Under the pieces are notes generated by a model, which was given only the letters and a program-made list of their open reading frames with translations, did not search any database and was not told the DNA's origin. Position numbers and translations under genes: made by a program. This document shows positions 43,697-52,638 of a stretch of 64,000 nt of DNA, piece after piece; position 1 is the first letter of the stretch; each line of letters opens with the position of its first letter. This DNA is from Chryseobacterium luquanense (lineage in GTDB: Bacteria; Bacteroidota; Bacteroidia; Flavobacteriales; Weeksellaceae): the NCBI RefSeq assembly GCF_026460945.1, contig NZ_JAOVZV010000003.1:1-64000 (forward strand), in the 5' to 3' direction.

Positions 43697-43717
43697 AGTA
43701 TGGATATTTTATTATTC

Positions 43718-45307
43718 CTATTTCAACAAAATTTTTCCGATCATCCCAATCTCCTCCAAAAACACCCCATCATGCGAAATCACCACCAAAGTCCCAAGAT
43801 AATATTTAATAGAATTCGTGAGAATTTCCACATTTTGAAGGTCTAAATTATTCGTTGGTTCATCGAGGATAATCATATCGGGAGCTTTATTGCTGATGGA
43901 AAGTCCGCACAGCAGAAGTCGCAGGCGTTCTCCTCCACTCAAGACATCACACTTTTTGTCCCAATTTTCTTTTCCGAATAAAAATCTTGACAGTAAAGTT
44001 CTCACTTCAGATTCCGGAATTGCGTTGTCGTTGAACTGTTGGGCAAAATCATAAACCGTTGCATTTCTGTCAATCAGAGAATACTCCTGATCAATATAAA
44101 CCGTCTGAAAATCTGCTTTGGAAATCGTTCCAACAGAAGGTTGCAAATCTCCCAACAATAATTTAATCAACGTCGTTTTGCCTGAACCGTTCGAACCTTT
44201 AATCGAAATTCTGTCACCGCTTCGGATTTCAAGATTAAGGTTTTCTTTCCAAAGATTTTCTTCATCATATTTAAAATTAATTCCCTCCGCTGAAATCAAA
44301 ATTTTCCCCGAATGCAGATTCGAATCATTAAAATTTACTTTCATCTGATCCGCATTTCTCACAGACAAACGTAAATCCCGCAAGTCACCCGAAATATCAT
44401 TAATTTTCTCGGCATGAATAGATTTTAATTTTGAAGAATTTTTCTCAGCATTATTCCGCAGCGTATTCATCATAATTCTCGCCACACCCGATTTTTTCTG
44501 CTTTCCTTCGCCTCTTGCGTCGAGCTTTTGTTTTCGCTCCAGTGTTTCCCTTTCCTTTTCTTTAGCTTTTTTCAGCGCGCGTTCTTTCGAGTGAATATCG
44601 TTTTGAAGTGCCTCATTTTCAATTTCTTTTTGTTCGGCATAAAAATCATAATTCCCACCATAAGTAGAAATTCCCTGATTGCTCAGTTCAAAAATCACAT
44701 CAACCAAATTCAGTAAAATTCGATCATGACTGACAATCACAACCGTTGAATTCGTCTTTTCGATAAGATCGTACAACAGATTTCGACCTTCAAGATCAAG
44801 GTGATTGGTCGGTTCATCGAGTAAAATAATTTCAGGCTTATTAATTTGAATTCCGGCAAGAAAAACCTTTGTTTTTTGTCCGCCACTCAGACTTTCTAAG
44901 GTTTGATTTAAATCTAAATTTTCAAGTTTCCAATCTTGTAAAGCAGTCTGACAAAGTTCTTCAATGTCCCAGTCGTCATGTAATATTTCAAAATAAATTT
45001 CATCCACTTCTCCATTTGTTATTTTTTGAAGTGCATCTAATTTTTTGTCTATTTTTAAACATTCCGCAATCGTCAGGTCACTAAAATTTCCAAACATCTG
45101 CGGAACATAGAAAATATCACCCTGAATATTGACATTCCCTTCCAAAGGTTCAATTTCATGAGCCATGATTTTCAGCAGGGTTGATTTTCCGGTGCCGTTG
45201 CTTCCGACCAAAGCAGATTTTGAGTGAGTGGGTATCGTTAAGTTGATAGAATTAAAAAGCAGATTCCCCGCAGGAAACCCAAAGGATATATTGTGTAGAA
45301 AAAGCAT
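43718..45307 (-). CDS. ABC-F family ATPase
   Basis: The 529-residue protein holds two ABC domains without TM segments. Domain 1 has Walker A GSNGTGKST (35-43), LSGGQ and LDEPTNHLDLE; domain 2 has GSNGSGKTT, LSGGERLRL and LDEPTNNLDLQ. The linker (about 230-300) is charged and basic, as in ABC-F proteins, which act at the ribosomal E site. Members either regulate translation or protect ribosomes from antibiotics. Resistance cannot be inferred from this sequence alone. A leader of about 100 nt precedes the gene. Confidence 0.9.
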   Translation of the reverse strand: MLFLHNISFGFPAGNLLFNSINLTIPTHSKSALVGSNGTGKSTLLKIMAHEIEPLEGNVNIQGDIFYVPQMFGNFSDLTIAECLKIDKKLDALQKITNGEVDEIYFEILHDDWDIEELCQTALQDWKLENLDLNQTLESLSGGQKTKVFLAGIQINKPEIILLDEPTNHLDLEGRNLLYDLIEKTNSTVVIVSHDRILLNLVDVIFELSNQGISTYGGNYDFYAEQKEIENEALQNDIHSKERALKKAKEKERETLERKQKLDARGEGKQKKSGVARIMMNTLRNNAEKNSSKLKSIHAEKINDISGDLRDLRLSVRNADQMKVNFNDSNLHSGKILISAEGINFKYDEENLWKENLNLEIRSGDRISIKGSNGSGKTTLIKLLLGDLQPSVGTISKADFQTVYIDQEYSLIDRNATVYDFAQQFNDNAIPESEVRTLLSRFLFGKENWDKKCDVLSGGERLRLLLCGLSISNKAPDMIILDEPTNNLDLQNVEILTNSIKYYLGTLVVISHDGVFLEEIGMIGKILLK

Positions 45308-45425
45308 AATTTCTTTATTTAATTAAGGTTGAACTTCAATAACGTTTGGAGTTATTGTTGATTAAATCTGAAAGAAATTAAATTCTACATGTCTGAGGTT
45401 TTGGGGTTTGTGAGTTGCAAAGATA
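45308..45425 (-). promoter_or_regulatory. Promoter and leader of the ABC-F gene
   Basis: The -7 box TATCTTTG (45425-45418, minus strand) is a perfect TAnnTTTG match and gives a leader of about 100 nt. The leader contains an ATG-TAG start-stop pair (45391-45386) and a CAATAAC/GTTATTG hairpin close to the gene. This could be an attenuator, as seen for some ABC-F resistance genes, but that role is inference. The rest of 45426-45634 shows nothing recognisable. Confidence 0.4.
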
Positions 45426-45634
45426 GTAAAATTTAATATTTTACATTTTTTGACAATTAAATATTTGATACTTAGATATAAATACCAACTAATTAACAAA
45501 AGATTTTTAAGTACGAAAATTTCATTTTCTGAACCTTAACATGATTTTTTTATCATCTTCTTTTCTAAAATTACAAAACAGCACATTTAATAATTTAAAA
45601 CAGCACAAATACAATTAAAAACAAAGGAAAACCT

Positions 45635-45642
45635 TATTTTTG
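45635..45642 (+). promoter_or_regulatory. -7 box (TATTTTTG) abutting the HipA-like start codon
   Basis: TATTTTTG ends 4 bp before the ATG at 45647; a leaderless transcript is predicted. Confidence 0.5.
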
Positions 45643-45646
45643 CGTT

Positions 45647-46420
45647 ATGTTGGATTTAAGAACAGTTACTGTACAGCGTTACATTCTTCCGCTTCGGGAA
45701 GGTGGTTCTCTTCCTGCTTTGGCGGAAGCTGACGATGATTTTAAATATGTTTTAAAATTCCGTGGCGCAGGTCACGGTGTAAAAATGTTGATTTCTGAAC
45801 TTTTAGGCGGAAAAATCACACAGGCTTTAGGATTACCAATTCCGGAGCTTGTTTTTGCAAATCTCGATGTTGATTTCGGGAGAACGGAAGCAGATGAAGA
45901 AATTCAGGATTTGCTGAAGAATTCCGAAGGTTTAAATTTAGGACTTCACTATCTTTCAGAATCGATTGCATTTGATTCCAGTGTAAAGGTTGATGCGCTT
46001 TTAGCATCAAAAATTGTTTGGCTGGATGCGTTTATTACCAATATCGACCGTACTTTTAAGAATACTAATCTCTTGATGTGGCATAAAGAATTGTGGGTAA
46101 TTGATAACGGAGCATCATTTTATTTCCACCATTCATGGCAGAATTTTGATACGGCAGCAAAAACTCCTTTCAAATATGTAAAAGACCATGTTTTGCTTCC
46201 GCAAGCGACAAAATTGGATGAAGCTGATCAATTTGCCCATGAAATTTTAAATGAAAATCTTTTTAGAGAAATTGTGAATTTAATTCCTCAAGATTGGTTA
46301 CATTGGAATGACGCTGAAGAAAGTCCGGATGAAATTCGTGAAGTGTATTTCAATTTTCTCAAAACACGATTAGAAAATTCTCAAATCTTTGTAAACGAAG
46401 CCAAAAATGCAAGAGGATAA
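45647..46420 (+). CDS. HipA-like kinase-fold protein
   Basis: The 257-residue protein matches the HipA_2-type family. It has PLREGGSLPALAEADDDFKYVLKFRGAGHGVKMLISELLGGKI (nucleotide-binding lobe with Lys), W-L-D-A-F-I-T-N-I-D-R-T (catalytic loop, Asp and Asn) and LWVIDNGASFYF (DxG metal motif). It lacks the full HipA length (about 440 aa), and no HipB-type antitoxin precedes it. The DUF3037 gene overlaps its 3' end by 14 bp, a pairing I recall as common. Confidence 0.85.
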   Translation: MLDLRTVTVQRYILPLREGGSLPALAEADDDFKYVLKFRGAGHGVKMLISELLGGKITQALGLPIPELVFANLDVDFGRTEADEEIQDLLKNSEGLNLGLHYLSESIAFDSSVKVDALLASKIVWLDAFITNIDRTFKNTNLLMWHKELWVIDNGASFYFHHSWQNFDTAAKTPFKYVKDHVLLPQATKLDEADQFAHEILNENLFREIVNLIPQDWLHWNDAEESPDEIREVYFNFLKTRLENSQIFVNEAKNARG

Positions 46421-46790
46421 AATATACGAATACGCCGTAATACGCTTGGTGCCGAAAGTTGAGAGAGAAGAATTTTTCAATGTCGGGTTGGTCATGTTTT
46501 CGAAAAGAGAAAGATTTATTAAAGTGGAATTTTATCTGTGTCCGGATAAATTTAAGCTGATGCACAGCAAATTGGATTACGAAGATGTGATTAAAAATCT
46601 TGAAAGTTTTAAAAATATAGCAGAAGGAAAAAAGGAAGGTGGCCCAATTGCTCTTTTAGAAATTCCTGATCGATTCAGATGGCTTACTGCGGTAAGAAGT
46701 GCTGTTGTACAAACTTCCCGACCTCATCCCGGGAAATCAAAAGGTCTTGACGTTACGTTTGGTAAACTTTTTGAAGAATTGGTAAAATAA
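46407..46790 (+). CDS. DUF3037 family protein, partner of the HipA-like gene
   Basis: The 127-residue protein matches DUF3037: EYAVIRLVPKVEREEFFNVGLVMFSKRERFI at the N-terminus and RFRWLTAVRSAVVQTSRPHPG near the end. The family is uncharacterised and usually sits beside a HipA-like kinase. The 14-bp overlap with the preceding gene indicates tight co-expression. The pair could be a kinase and its modulator; the role is not established. Confidence 0.85.
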   Translation: MQEDKIYEYAVIRLVPKVEREEFFNVGLVMFSKRERFIKVEFYLCPDKFKLMHSKLDYEDVIKNLESFKNIAEGKKEGGPIALLEIPDRFRWLTAVRSAVVQTSRPHPGKSKGLDVTFGKLFEELVK

Positions 46791-46808
46791 TGCATCAAAC
46801 AATAGTAC

Positions 46809-47813
46809 ATGAGATTATTTAATTCAATTACAAGAAATGATAGGTTTTTAAAGAGCCTATTTTTTTTATTCTTATTGACAATTTCCACTCTTGGGTTTTC
46901 ACAAAAACAGAAAAGCACACTTCTTTTCGAGCAGGCAAATGTTTCAGAAAATATTGTCTACAAAACCGATAACAACGGTGAAGAAATTCTTCTTGATATT
47001 TACCGTCCTAAAAATTCCGAAAACAAAAAACTACCCGTTGTAGTTTATGTTCATGGCGGAGCTTGGGTGGAAGGCGATAAAGTAATCTATTCTAATAATT
47101 ATATTGAAAGCACAATTTTAAAACTTTTAGAAAAAAATTATACCGTTATCAGCATCAATTATCGTTTGGTGAGTGAAACTGTTCATTTTCCGGCACCGAT
47201 TCAGGATACAAAAGATGCGGTGCGATGGGTTCGTAAAAATGCAGATCAATACCATCTTGATGAAAATAATATTGGAATGTGGGGCGTTTCTGCGGGCGCA
47301 CATCTTTCCCTTTTAAGCGCTTATACTGAAGATAAAGATTTTGCTGGTGATTCTCAACTTTCAAAATATTCAGCTAAAGTAAATTATGTGGTTGATAATT
47401 TCGGGCCGACTGATATGAACAGACTTCTTCACACCCGTGCTCCAAAACCATTATTGTTGACAGTAGGCTTAATTTCAAAAAAGATTATTGACTTGAGAGG
47501 AAAGCTTATCATGGGAATTACAGGTTTAAATATCAAAGAAAACAAAAAAGAAGTTGTGGAAATTTGTAAAACCATTTCGCCTTTGACATATAATCAAAAT
47601 CCTGTTCCAACTTTAATTCTGCACGGAAATAAGGATAAAATTGCACCGATAAGACATTCTAAAAGATTGAATAAAATGTTGACAAAACAGAATGCTGATC
47701 ACCAATTGATTATTGTCAAAAAGGGCAATCATGGTTTTTACACTGTCGATAAAGCTTATCAGGAAGAACTAAATAATGAAATGGTTAGCTTCATCATTTC
47801 TCACACAAAATAA
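46809..47813 (+). CDS. Secreted alpha/beta hydrolase (BD-FAE/HSL-like esterase)
   Basis: The 334-residue protein has a signal peptide-like N-terminus (about 1-31, LGFSQ) and a hydrolase fold: oxyanion H82-G-G-A-W86, nucleophile elbow G159-V-S161-A-G163, acid D276 (HGNKDKI) and H308 (GNHGF). This is the layout of esterases such as those acting on feruloyl or acetyl esters of plant polysaccharides. The substrate is not certain. It starts 18 bp after the DUF3037 gene but is functionally unrelated. Confidence 0.85.
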   Translation: MRLFNSITRNDRFLKSLFFLFLLTISTLGFSQKQKSTLLFEQANVSENIVYKTDNNGEEILLDIYRPKNSENKKLPVVVYVHGGAWVEGDKVIYSNNYIESTILKLLEKNYTVISINYRLVSETVHFPAPIQDTKDAVRWVRKNADQYHLDENNIGMWGVSAGAHLSLLSAYTEDKDFAGDSQLSKYSAKVNYVVDNFGPTDMNRLLHTRAPKPLLLTVGLISKKIIDLRGKLIMGITGLNIKENKKEVVEICKTISPLTYNQNPVPTLILHGNKDKIAPIRHSKRLNKMLTKQNADHQLIIVKKGNHGFYTVDKAYQEELNNEMVSFIISHTK

Positions 47814-48058
47814 CTTTTATCTTTAGTTAAATCACATCCTTATTTAATTATACTTTTTCAAAAAGAAGCAATAATTCATATAATTATAAATCAGTTATTT
47901 AAATTAAAAAAAACTTCTATAAAAATATAATTTTGCTAAATTAATATACATATTGATTAATTTTATATAGAAAATAAGTACCTTGGTCGAATGCTTAAAT
48001 TATTAACAATAAAACAAGCAAAAACCCTAACTATTTATTCATATAAAAGAAAAACAAT

Positions 48059-49900
48059 ATGGAATTTCTAAATGGAATTAATGCATTAACTTTAGTATTT
48101 ACCTCACTATTGATTTTTGCGATTGCTTACCGTTTTTACGGAATTTTCTTGGCGAATAAAGTATTGCGCCTTAACGACAAAAATACAACGCCCGCCGTAG
48201 AATTTGCTGACGGAAAAGACTATGTTGCAACCAACAAAAATGTGCTTTTCGGACACCACTTTGCAGCAATTGCCGCAGCCGGTCCTTTGGTGGGGCCCGT
48301 TCTTGCTGCTCAATTTGGTTATCTTCCGGGTGCAATCTGGATTTTGATTGGCTGCGTTTTAGGAGGTGGAGTTCATGATATGGTCGTACTTTTCGCATCA
48401 GTAAGGCATAAAGGACAAAGTTTAGCAACAATTGCATCCAAAGAAATTGGAAAAACTACAGGAACCGTTGCAGGTTTTGCGATTTTATTCATTTTAATTT
48501 TAACGCTTGCCGGACTTTCCTTAGCGTGTATTAATGCGATGCACGAAGCTTCTTGGTCACTATTTACAGTTGTCATTACAATGCCTATTGCGATTATTAT
48601 GGGACTGATTATGCGTTACAGAAAAAATTCAGTGACGTTTGCAAGTATTTTGGGCGGTGTTCTTTTGATTGCAGGAATTATCGGTGGACATAATTTGATG
48701 CAGAATGAAACCATGAATAATATGTTCACTTGGGACATCACAACAATATCAATCGCCATTCCTTTGTATGGATTTCTGGCTTCTGTTTTACCTGTGTGGT
48801 TACTTTTGGTTCCGAGAGACTATCTTTCAACCTATTTGAAAATCGGGACGATAATTATGCTGGCAATTGGTGTAATTGTAATTCACCCAACGATTCAAAT
48901 GCCAGCTTTGTCGGAATTTATCAATGGTGGTGGTCCTGTAATTGGTGGCCCGGTTTTACCATTCATCTTTATTGTAATCGCTTGTGGAGCAATTTCAGGA
49001 TTCCATGCAGTGATTGCGACAGGAACAACTCCAAAAATGCTGAACAGAGAAAAAGAAATTCTTTTCGTAGGTTACGGAGCGATGCTTGTGGAAGGCTTTG
49101 TCGCTTTAATGGCACTTATCGCAGCCTGTACTTTAATGCCCGGAGATTATTTTGCGATTAATACTCCAAAAGATACGTACGATGCTTTCTTAGCAACACA
49201 TCCAGGTTTACACGGCGTTGATATTGATTATTTCTCAGAAAGAATCGGGATTGATTTACATGGAAGAACAGGAGGTGCCGTTTCGTTAGCAGTTGGGATG
49301 GCGCACATCTTCAATAAAATTCCCTACATGGATCAGTTGATGGCTTATTGGTACAACTTTGCGATTATGTTTGAAGCGGTATTTATTTTAACAGCAATTG
49401 ATGCCGGAACGAGAGTCGGAAGATTCTTTTTACAGGAAATGTTAGGTTCCGTTATTCCAAAATTTAATGATAAAAACTGGACTCCTGGAATTATTATAAG
49501 TAGTTTACTATTCACTTTTGCTTGGGGATATTTGGTTTTCACAGGAAATGTAAGCAGTATTTGGCCGTTATTCGGAATCAGTAATCAGTTGCTCGCCGCT
49601 TGTGGATTGATTGTCTGTACGACAATGCTCATTCGTCTCAATCGTGGAAAATATGCGCTTTGCTCGGCGATTCCGGGAGTATTCATGGCGATTATAACGT
49701 TCTGGGCAGGTTATATTCAGGTGATGGATATTTACATCCCAAAACAGCAATATTTACTGGCAACTTTGGCTGTTGTAGCGATGGTTTTAATGCTTGTAGT
49801 TTTCGTTGGTGCTTTTAGAAAATGGTACCAATTGTTACAAGTTAAAACTTCACATACCGATTTCTATGGTGAAAACGTGAAAGAATTGGTAGAAAGATAA
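48059..49900 (+). CDS. cstA: Carbon starvation protein CstA (peptide/pyruvate transporter)
   Basis: The 613-residue inner-membrane protein has many TM helices and the CstA motifs KDYVATNKNVLFGHHFAAIAAAGPLVGPVLAAQFGYLPG, VRHKGQSL, and GAISGFHAVIATGTTPKML. CstA proteins take up peptides or pyruvate during carbon starvation. It is slightly shorter than E. coli CstA (701 aa), as in many Bacteroidetes. The upstream gap (47814-48058) is AT-rich and shows no resolved CRP-type site. Confidence 0.93.
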   Translation: MEFLNGINALTLVFTSLLIFAIAYRFYGIFLANKVLRLNDKNTTPAVEFADGKDYVATNKNVLFGHHFAAIAAAGPLVGPVLAAQFGYLPGAIWILIGCVLGGGVHDMVVLFASVRHKGQSLATIASKEIGKTTGTVAGFAILFILILTLAGLSLACINAMHEASWSLFTVVITMPIAIIMGLIMRYRKNSVTFASILGGVLLIAGIIGGHNLMQNETMNNMFTWDITTISIAIPLYGFLASVLPVWLLLVPRDYLSTYLKIGTIIMLAIGVIVIHPTIQMPALSEFINGGGPVIGGPVLPFIFIVIACGAISGFHAVIATGTTPKMLNREKEILFVGYGAMLVEGFVALMALIAACTLMPGDYFAINTPKDTYDAFLATHPGLHGVDIDYFSERIGIDLHGRTGGAVSLAVGMAHIFNKIPYMDQLMAYWYNFAIMFEAVFILTAIDAGTRVGRFFLQEMLGSVIPKFNDKNWTPGIIISSLLFTFAWGYLVFTGNVSSIWPLFGISNQLLAACGLIVCTTMLIRLNRGKYALCSAIPGVFMAIITFWAGYIQVMDIYIPKQQYLLATLAVVAMVLMLVVFVGAFRKWYQLLQVKTSHTDFYGENVKELVER

Positions 49901-49926
49901 ATTTCTTAATTAAACTATATGAGGAA

Positions 49927-49955
49927 GGGGTACGGTTTACTGTACCTCTTTTATT
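49927..49955 (+). terminator. Intrinsic terminator of cstA
   Basis: AGGGGTACGG pairs with CTGTACCTCT with G-U pairs, followed by TTTATTTTT. Confidence 0.7.
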
Positions 49956-50040
49956 TTTGAAAATTTTCACATATAATTTACGTAAAAAACTTTTGTTTGT
50001 ATTTCGGTGACCTCGACAGGATTCAAATCAATAAACATTC

Positions 50041-50076
50041 AAAAAATATAAACGGATTCATGTTGAATCCGTTTAT
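50041..50076 (-). terminator. Intrinsic terminator of the UvrD/PcrA gene
   Basis: ATAAACGGATTCA (50048-50060) pairs with TGAATCCGTTTAT (50064-50076), 13 bp. TATTTTTT follows on the minus strand. It starts directly at the stop codon. Confidence 0.85.
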
Positions 50077-50077
50077 T

Positions 50078-52411
50078 TTATATTTTAGTCAATTTAGCAT
50101 ACTTCAAAATTAAATTCTTCTCGCCCTCGTGTAAGAAAACCACTTTCGCTTTGATATTTTGAGGATCAGTTCCATCTAAAAATGCAACTTCACCAATTCC
50201 AAAACGATCGTGTCTCACTTTATCCCCAACTTCAATATCCTGAGAAGAAGCGCCGCTTGGGTTGATAATTTTTGCAGAAGCAACAGGTTTAAGTTTTCTT
50301 GGTTCCGCAATCGGTTTGTCATTTTCACTTTTGGAAATCGTTTTCTTCTCAACCTTTTTGAAACTTCTCATTTCCGAAGGATGTTCATCAAAAATATTAG
50401 AGCTGATTCCTGTTTTATTAATGAATCTCCCTTCCATTGCAGGGTTTAAGAATTCAATATATTCCTCATCCACTTCACTTAAAAACCTTGAAGGTTCCGC
50501 ATCGGTAATTTTGCCCCATTGAAAACGTGAAACTGCATACGAGAAAAACGCCTGTTTTTCGGCTCTTGTTAAGGCAACGTAGAACAAACGTCTCTCCTCT
50601 TCCAAATCTTCTCTGGTTGCTGAACTCATAAAACTCGGGAATAGATTTTCCTCCAATCCAACCAAGTGAACAACAGGAAATTCAAGACCTTTTGACAAGT
50701 GAATCGTCATTAAAGAAACCATATCTTCATCACCATTCTTTTTATCCTGAGTATCTGCGGAAAGTGCAATATTTTCAAGAAAATTCGGCAAACTCGGGTC
50801 ACCATCTTCCAACTGAATCTGTTCTTCAATGAAACCCTGCATCGAGTTCATCAATTCCTGAACGTTCTCTACTCTTGAAATTCCTTCCGGAGTCTGATCG
50901 TCTTTTAAAAATTTAATCAAACCACTTCTTTTCGCAACTTCCATCGCAACATTATAAGCAGTTTCTGTCTTAAGTAAAACCTGAAATGCTTTAATCATCG
51001 ACCAAAAATCGCTCAATTTAGTAATCACGCCATTATTAAAACCTAAATGTGGCGCATAAATCGGGAGATTATCTAAAACTTTTGCAACCGAAAGATTTTG
51101 AGAATCCGCAAATACAATCAATTTATTTTGAGTCGTTTCACCAATTCCTCTCGTGGGAAAATTGATAATTCTCATTAACGCTTCAGAGTCATTTTCATTG
51201 ACTAAAAGCCTTAAATAACCCAACAAATCTTTAACTTCCTTTCTTTGGTAAAACGAAAGACCACCATAAACTTTGTACGGAATATTTTTTCTTCTCAAAG
51301 CATCTTCAAAAGCACGAGTCTGAGAATTAGTACGGTATAAAATCGCAAAGTTGTTGAATTTTCTTTGTTCACGATTATGAAGCTCCCAGATATTTCCGGC
51401 AACGAAATTCGCCTCATCAGCATCGGAAAGCGAGCGGTAAACTTTTATTTTTTCACCAACTTCGTTTTCACTGAAAACATTTTTCTTAAACTGCTGAAGG
51501 TTTTTTGCGATCACAACATTTGCCGCATTCACAATATTCTGAGTCGAACGGTAATTTTGCTCCAAAGAAACTGTAACCGCTTCAGGATAATCTTTTTTGA
51601 AATTTAAAATATTATAAATATTTGCCCCACGGAAAGAGTAAATCGACTGTGCATCATCTCCAACTACACAAATATTTTCGAATTTTGAAGCCAGAGCTTT
51701 TACAATTAAATACTGAGAGTGGTTTGTATCTTGGTACTCATCCACTAAAATATATCTGAATCGGTCTTGATATTTTGCTAAAACCTCTGGAAATCTCGTT
51801 AACAATTCATTTGTTTTTAACAATAAATCATCAAAATCCATTGAACCATTCTTGAAACATTCCTCAACATATTTCTTATAAATTTTCCCCATAAATTTCA
51901 TGTTGGCTTTTTCATCAGCTTCAATCAATTCCGGATTATTTTCATAAGCTCTTACGGTAATCAGGTTATTTTTATAATTTGAAATTCTTGACAGAACTTT
52001 TTTAGGCTTATACAAATCACCATCAATATTAAGGTCTTTGATGGATTTTTTAAGCACATTCAAAGCATCTTGTTGATCGTAAATCGTAAAATTGGAAGGA
52101 TAGCCCAAATAATGCGCTTCACTTCTCAGAATTCTTGCAAAAACAGAGTGAAAAGTCCCCATCCAAAGGCTTTTCGCATTGCTTGGCCCTACAACTTTCG
52201 CAATACGCTCTTTCATTTCTTTTGCTGCTTTATTGGTAAATGTCAACGAAAGAATATTAAAAGGATCGATTCCATTGGTAATCAAATGGGCAATACGCAT
52301 CGTGAGTACACGTGTTTTTCCTGAACCAGCTCCAGCAAGCACCATAAGAGGTCCTTGCAATGTGGTAACGGCTTCATATTGTGATTCGTTGAGTCCTTTC
52401 AGATAATCCAT
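50078..52411 (-). CDS. UvrD/PcrA-family superfamily 1 DNA helicase
   Basis: The 777-residue 3'-5' helicase starts with the Q motif LNESQYEAV. Walker A is AGAGSGKT (26-33), followed by YRYILVDEYQDTNHSQY (DExx), GDDAQSIYSFRGA, QNYRST, VSLMTIHLSKGLEFPVVHLVG and EERRLFYVALTRAE. The C-terminal tail carries the PcrA-like VGDKVRHDRFGIGEV domain, which in PcrA binds RNA polymerase. Roles: repair, replication restart and removal of stalled polymerase. Confidence 0.95.
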   Translation of the reverse strand: MDYLKGLNESQYEAVTTLQGPLMVLAGAGSGKTRVLTMRIAHLITNGIDPFNILSLTFTNKAAKEMKERIAKVVGPSNAKSLWMGTFHSVFARILRSEAHYLGYPSNFTIYDQQDALNVLKKSIKDLNIDGDLYKPKKVLSRISNYKNNLITVRAYENNPELIEADEKANMKFMGKIYKKYVEECFKNGSMDFDDLLLKTNELLTRFPEVLAKYQDRFRYILVDEYQDTNHSQYLIVKALASKFENICVVGDDAQSIYSFRGANIYNILNFKKDYPEAVTVSLEQNYRSTQNIVNAANVVIAKNLQQFKKNVFSENEVGEKIKVYRSLSDADEANFVAGNIWELHNREQRKFNNFAILYRTNSQTRAFEDALRRKNIPYKVYGGLSFYQRKEVKDLLGYLRLLVNENDSEALMRIINFPTRGIGETTQNKLIVFADSQNLSVAKVLDNLPIYAPHLGFNNGVITKLSDFWSMIKAFQVLLKTETAYNVAMEVAKRSGLIKFLKDDQTPEGISRVENVQELMNSMQGFIEEQIQLEDGDPSLPNFLENIALSADTQDKKNGDEDMVSLMTIHLSKGLEFPVVHLVGLEENLFPSFMSSATREDLEEERRLFYVALTRAEKQAFFSYAVSRFQWGKITDAEPSRFLSEVDEEYIEFLNPAMEGRFINKTGISSNIFDEHPSEMRSFKKVEKKTISKSENDKPIAEPRKLKPVASAKIINPSGASSQDIEVGDKVRHDRFGIGEVAFLDGTDPQNIKAKVVFLHEGEKNLILKYAKLTKI

Positions 52412-52638
52412 ACAGCAAAAAAATTTGGGAACACAAAATTAGTGTATTATAAGGAGAATTCAAATTTGTATTTAATTTCCATTGATATACTTCATCACAA
52501 TTTATACAAATGATATATCTGCAATTAAAAAATCGGCTTGCAAAATTCATACCCTACTACAAATCATTAAAAAAATATTAAAAAAAATGTAACAATTACT
52601 GTAAATTTACCACTCATTGACAAAACAATTTCTATTTT

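Noticed and set aside
48730..49161. 143-codon open frame inside cstA
   Set aside because: Shifted frame within a clearly conserved gene; the translation is rich in Cys, Trp and Asn with no coherent fold.
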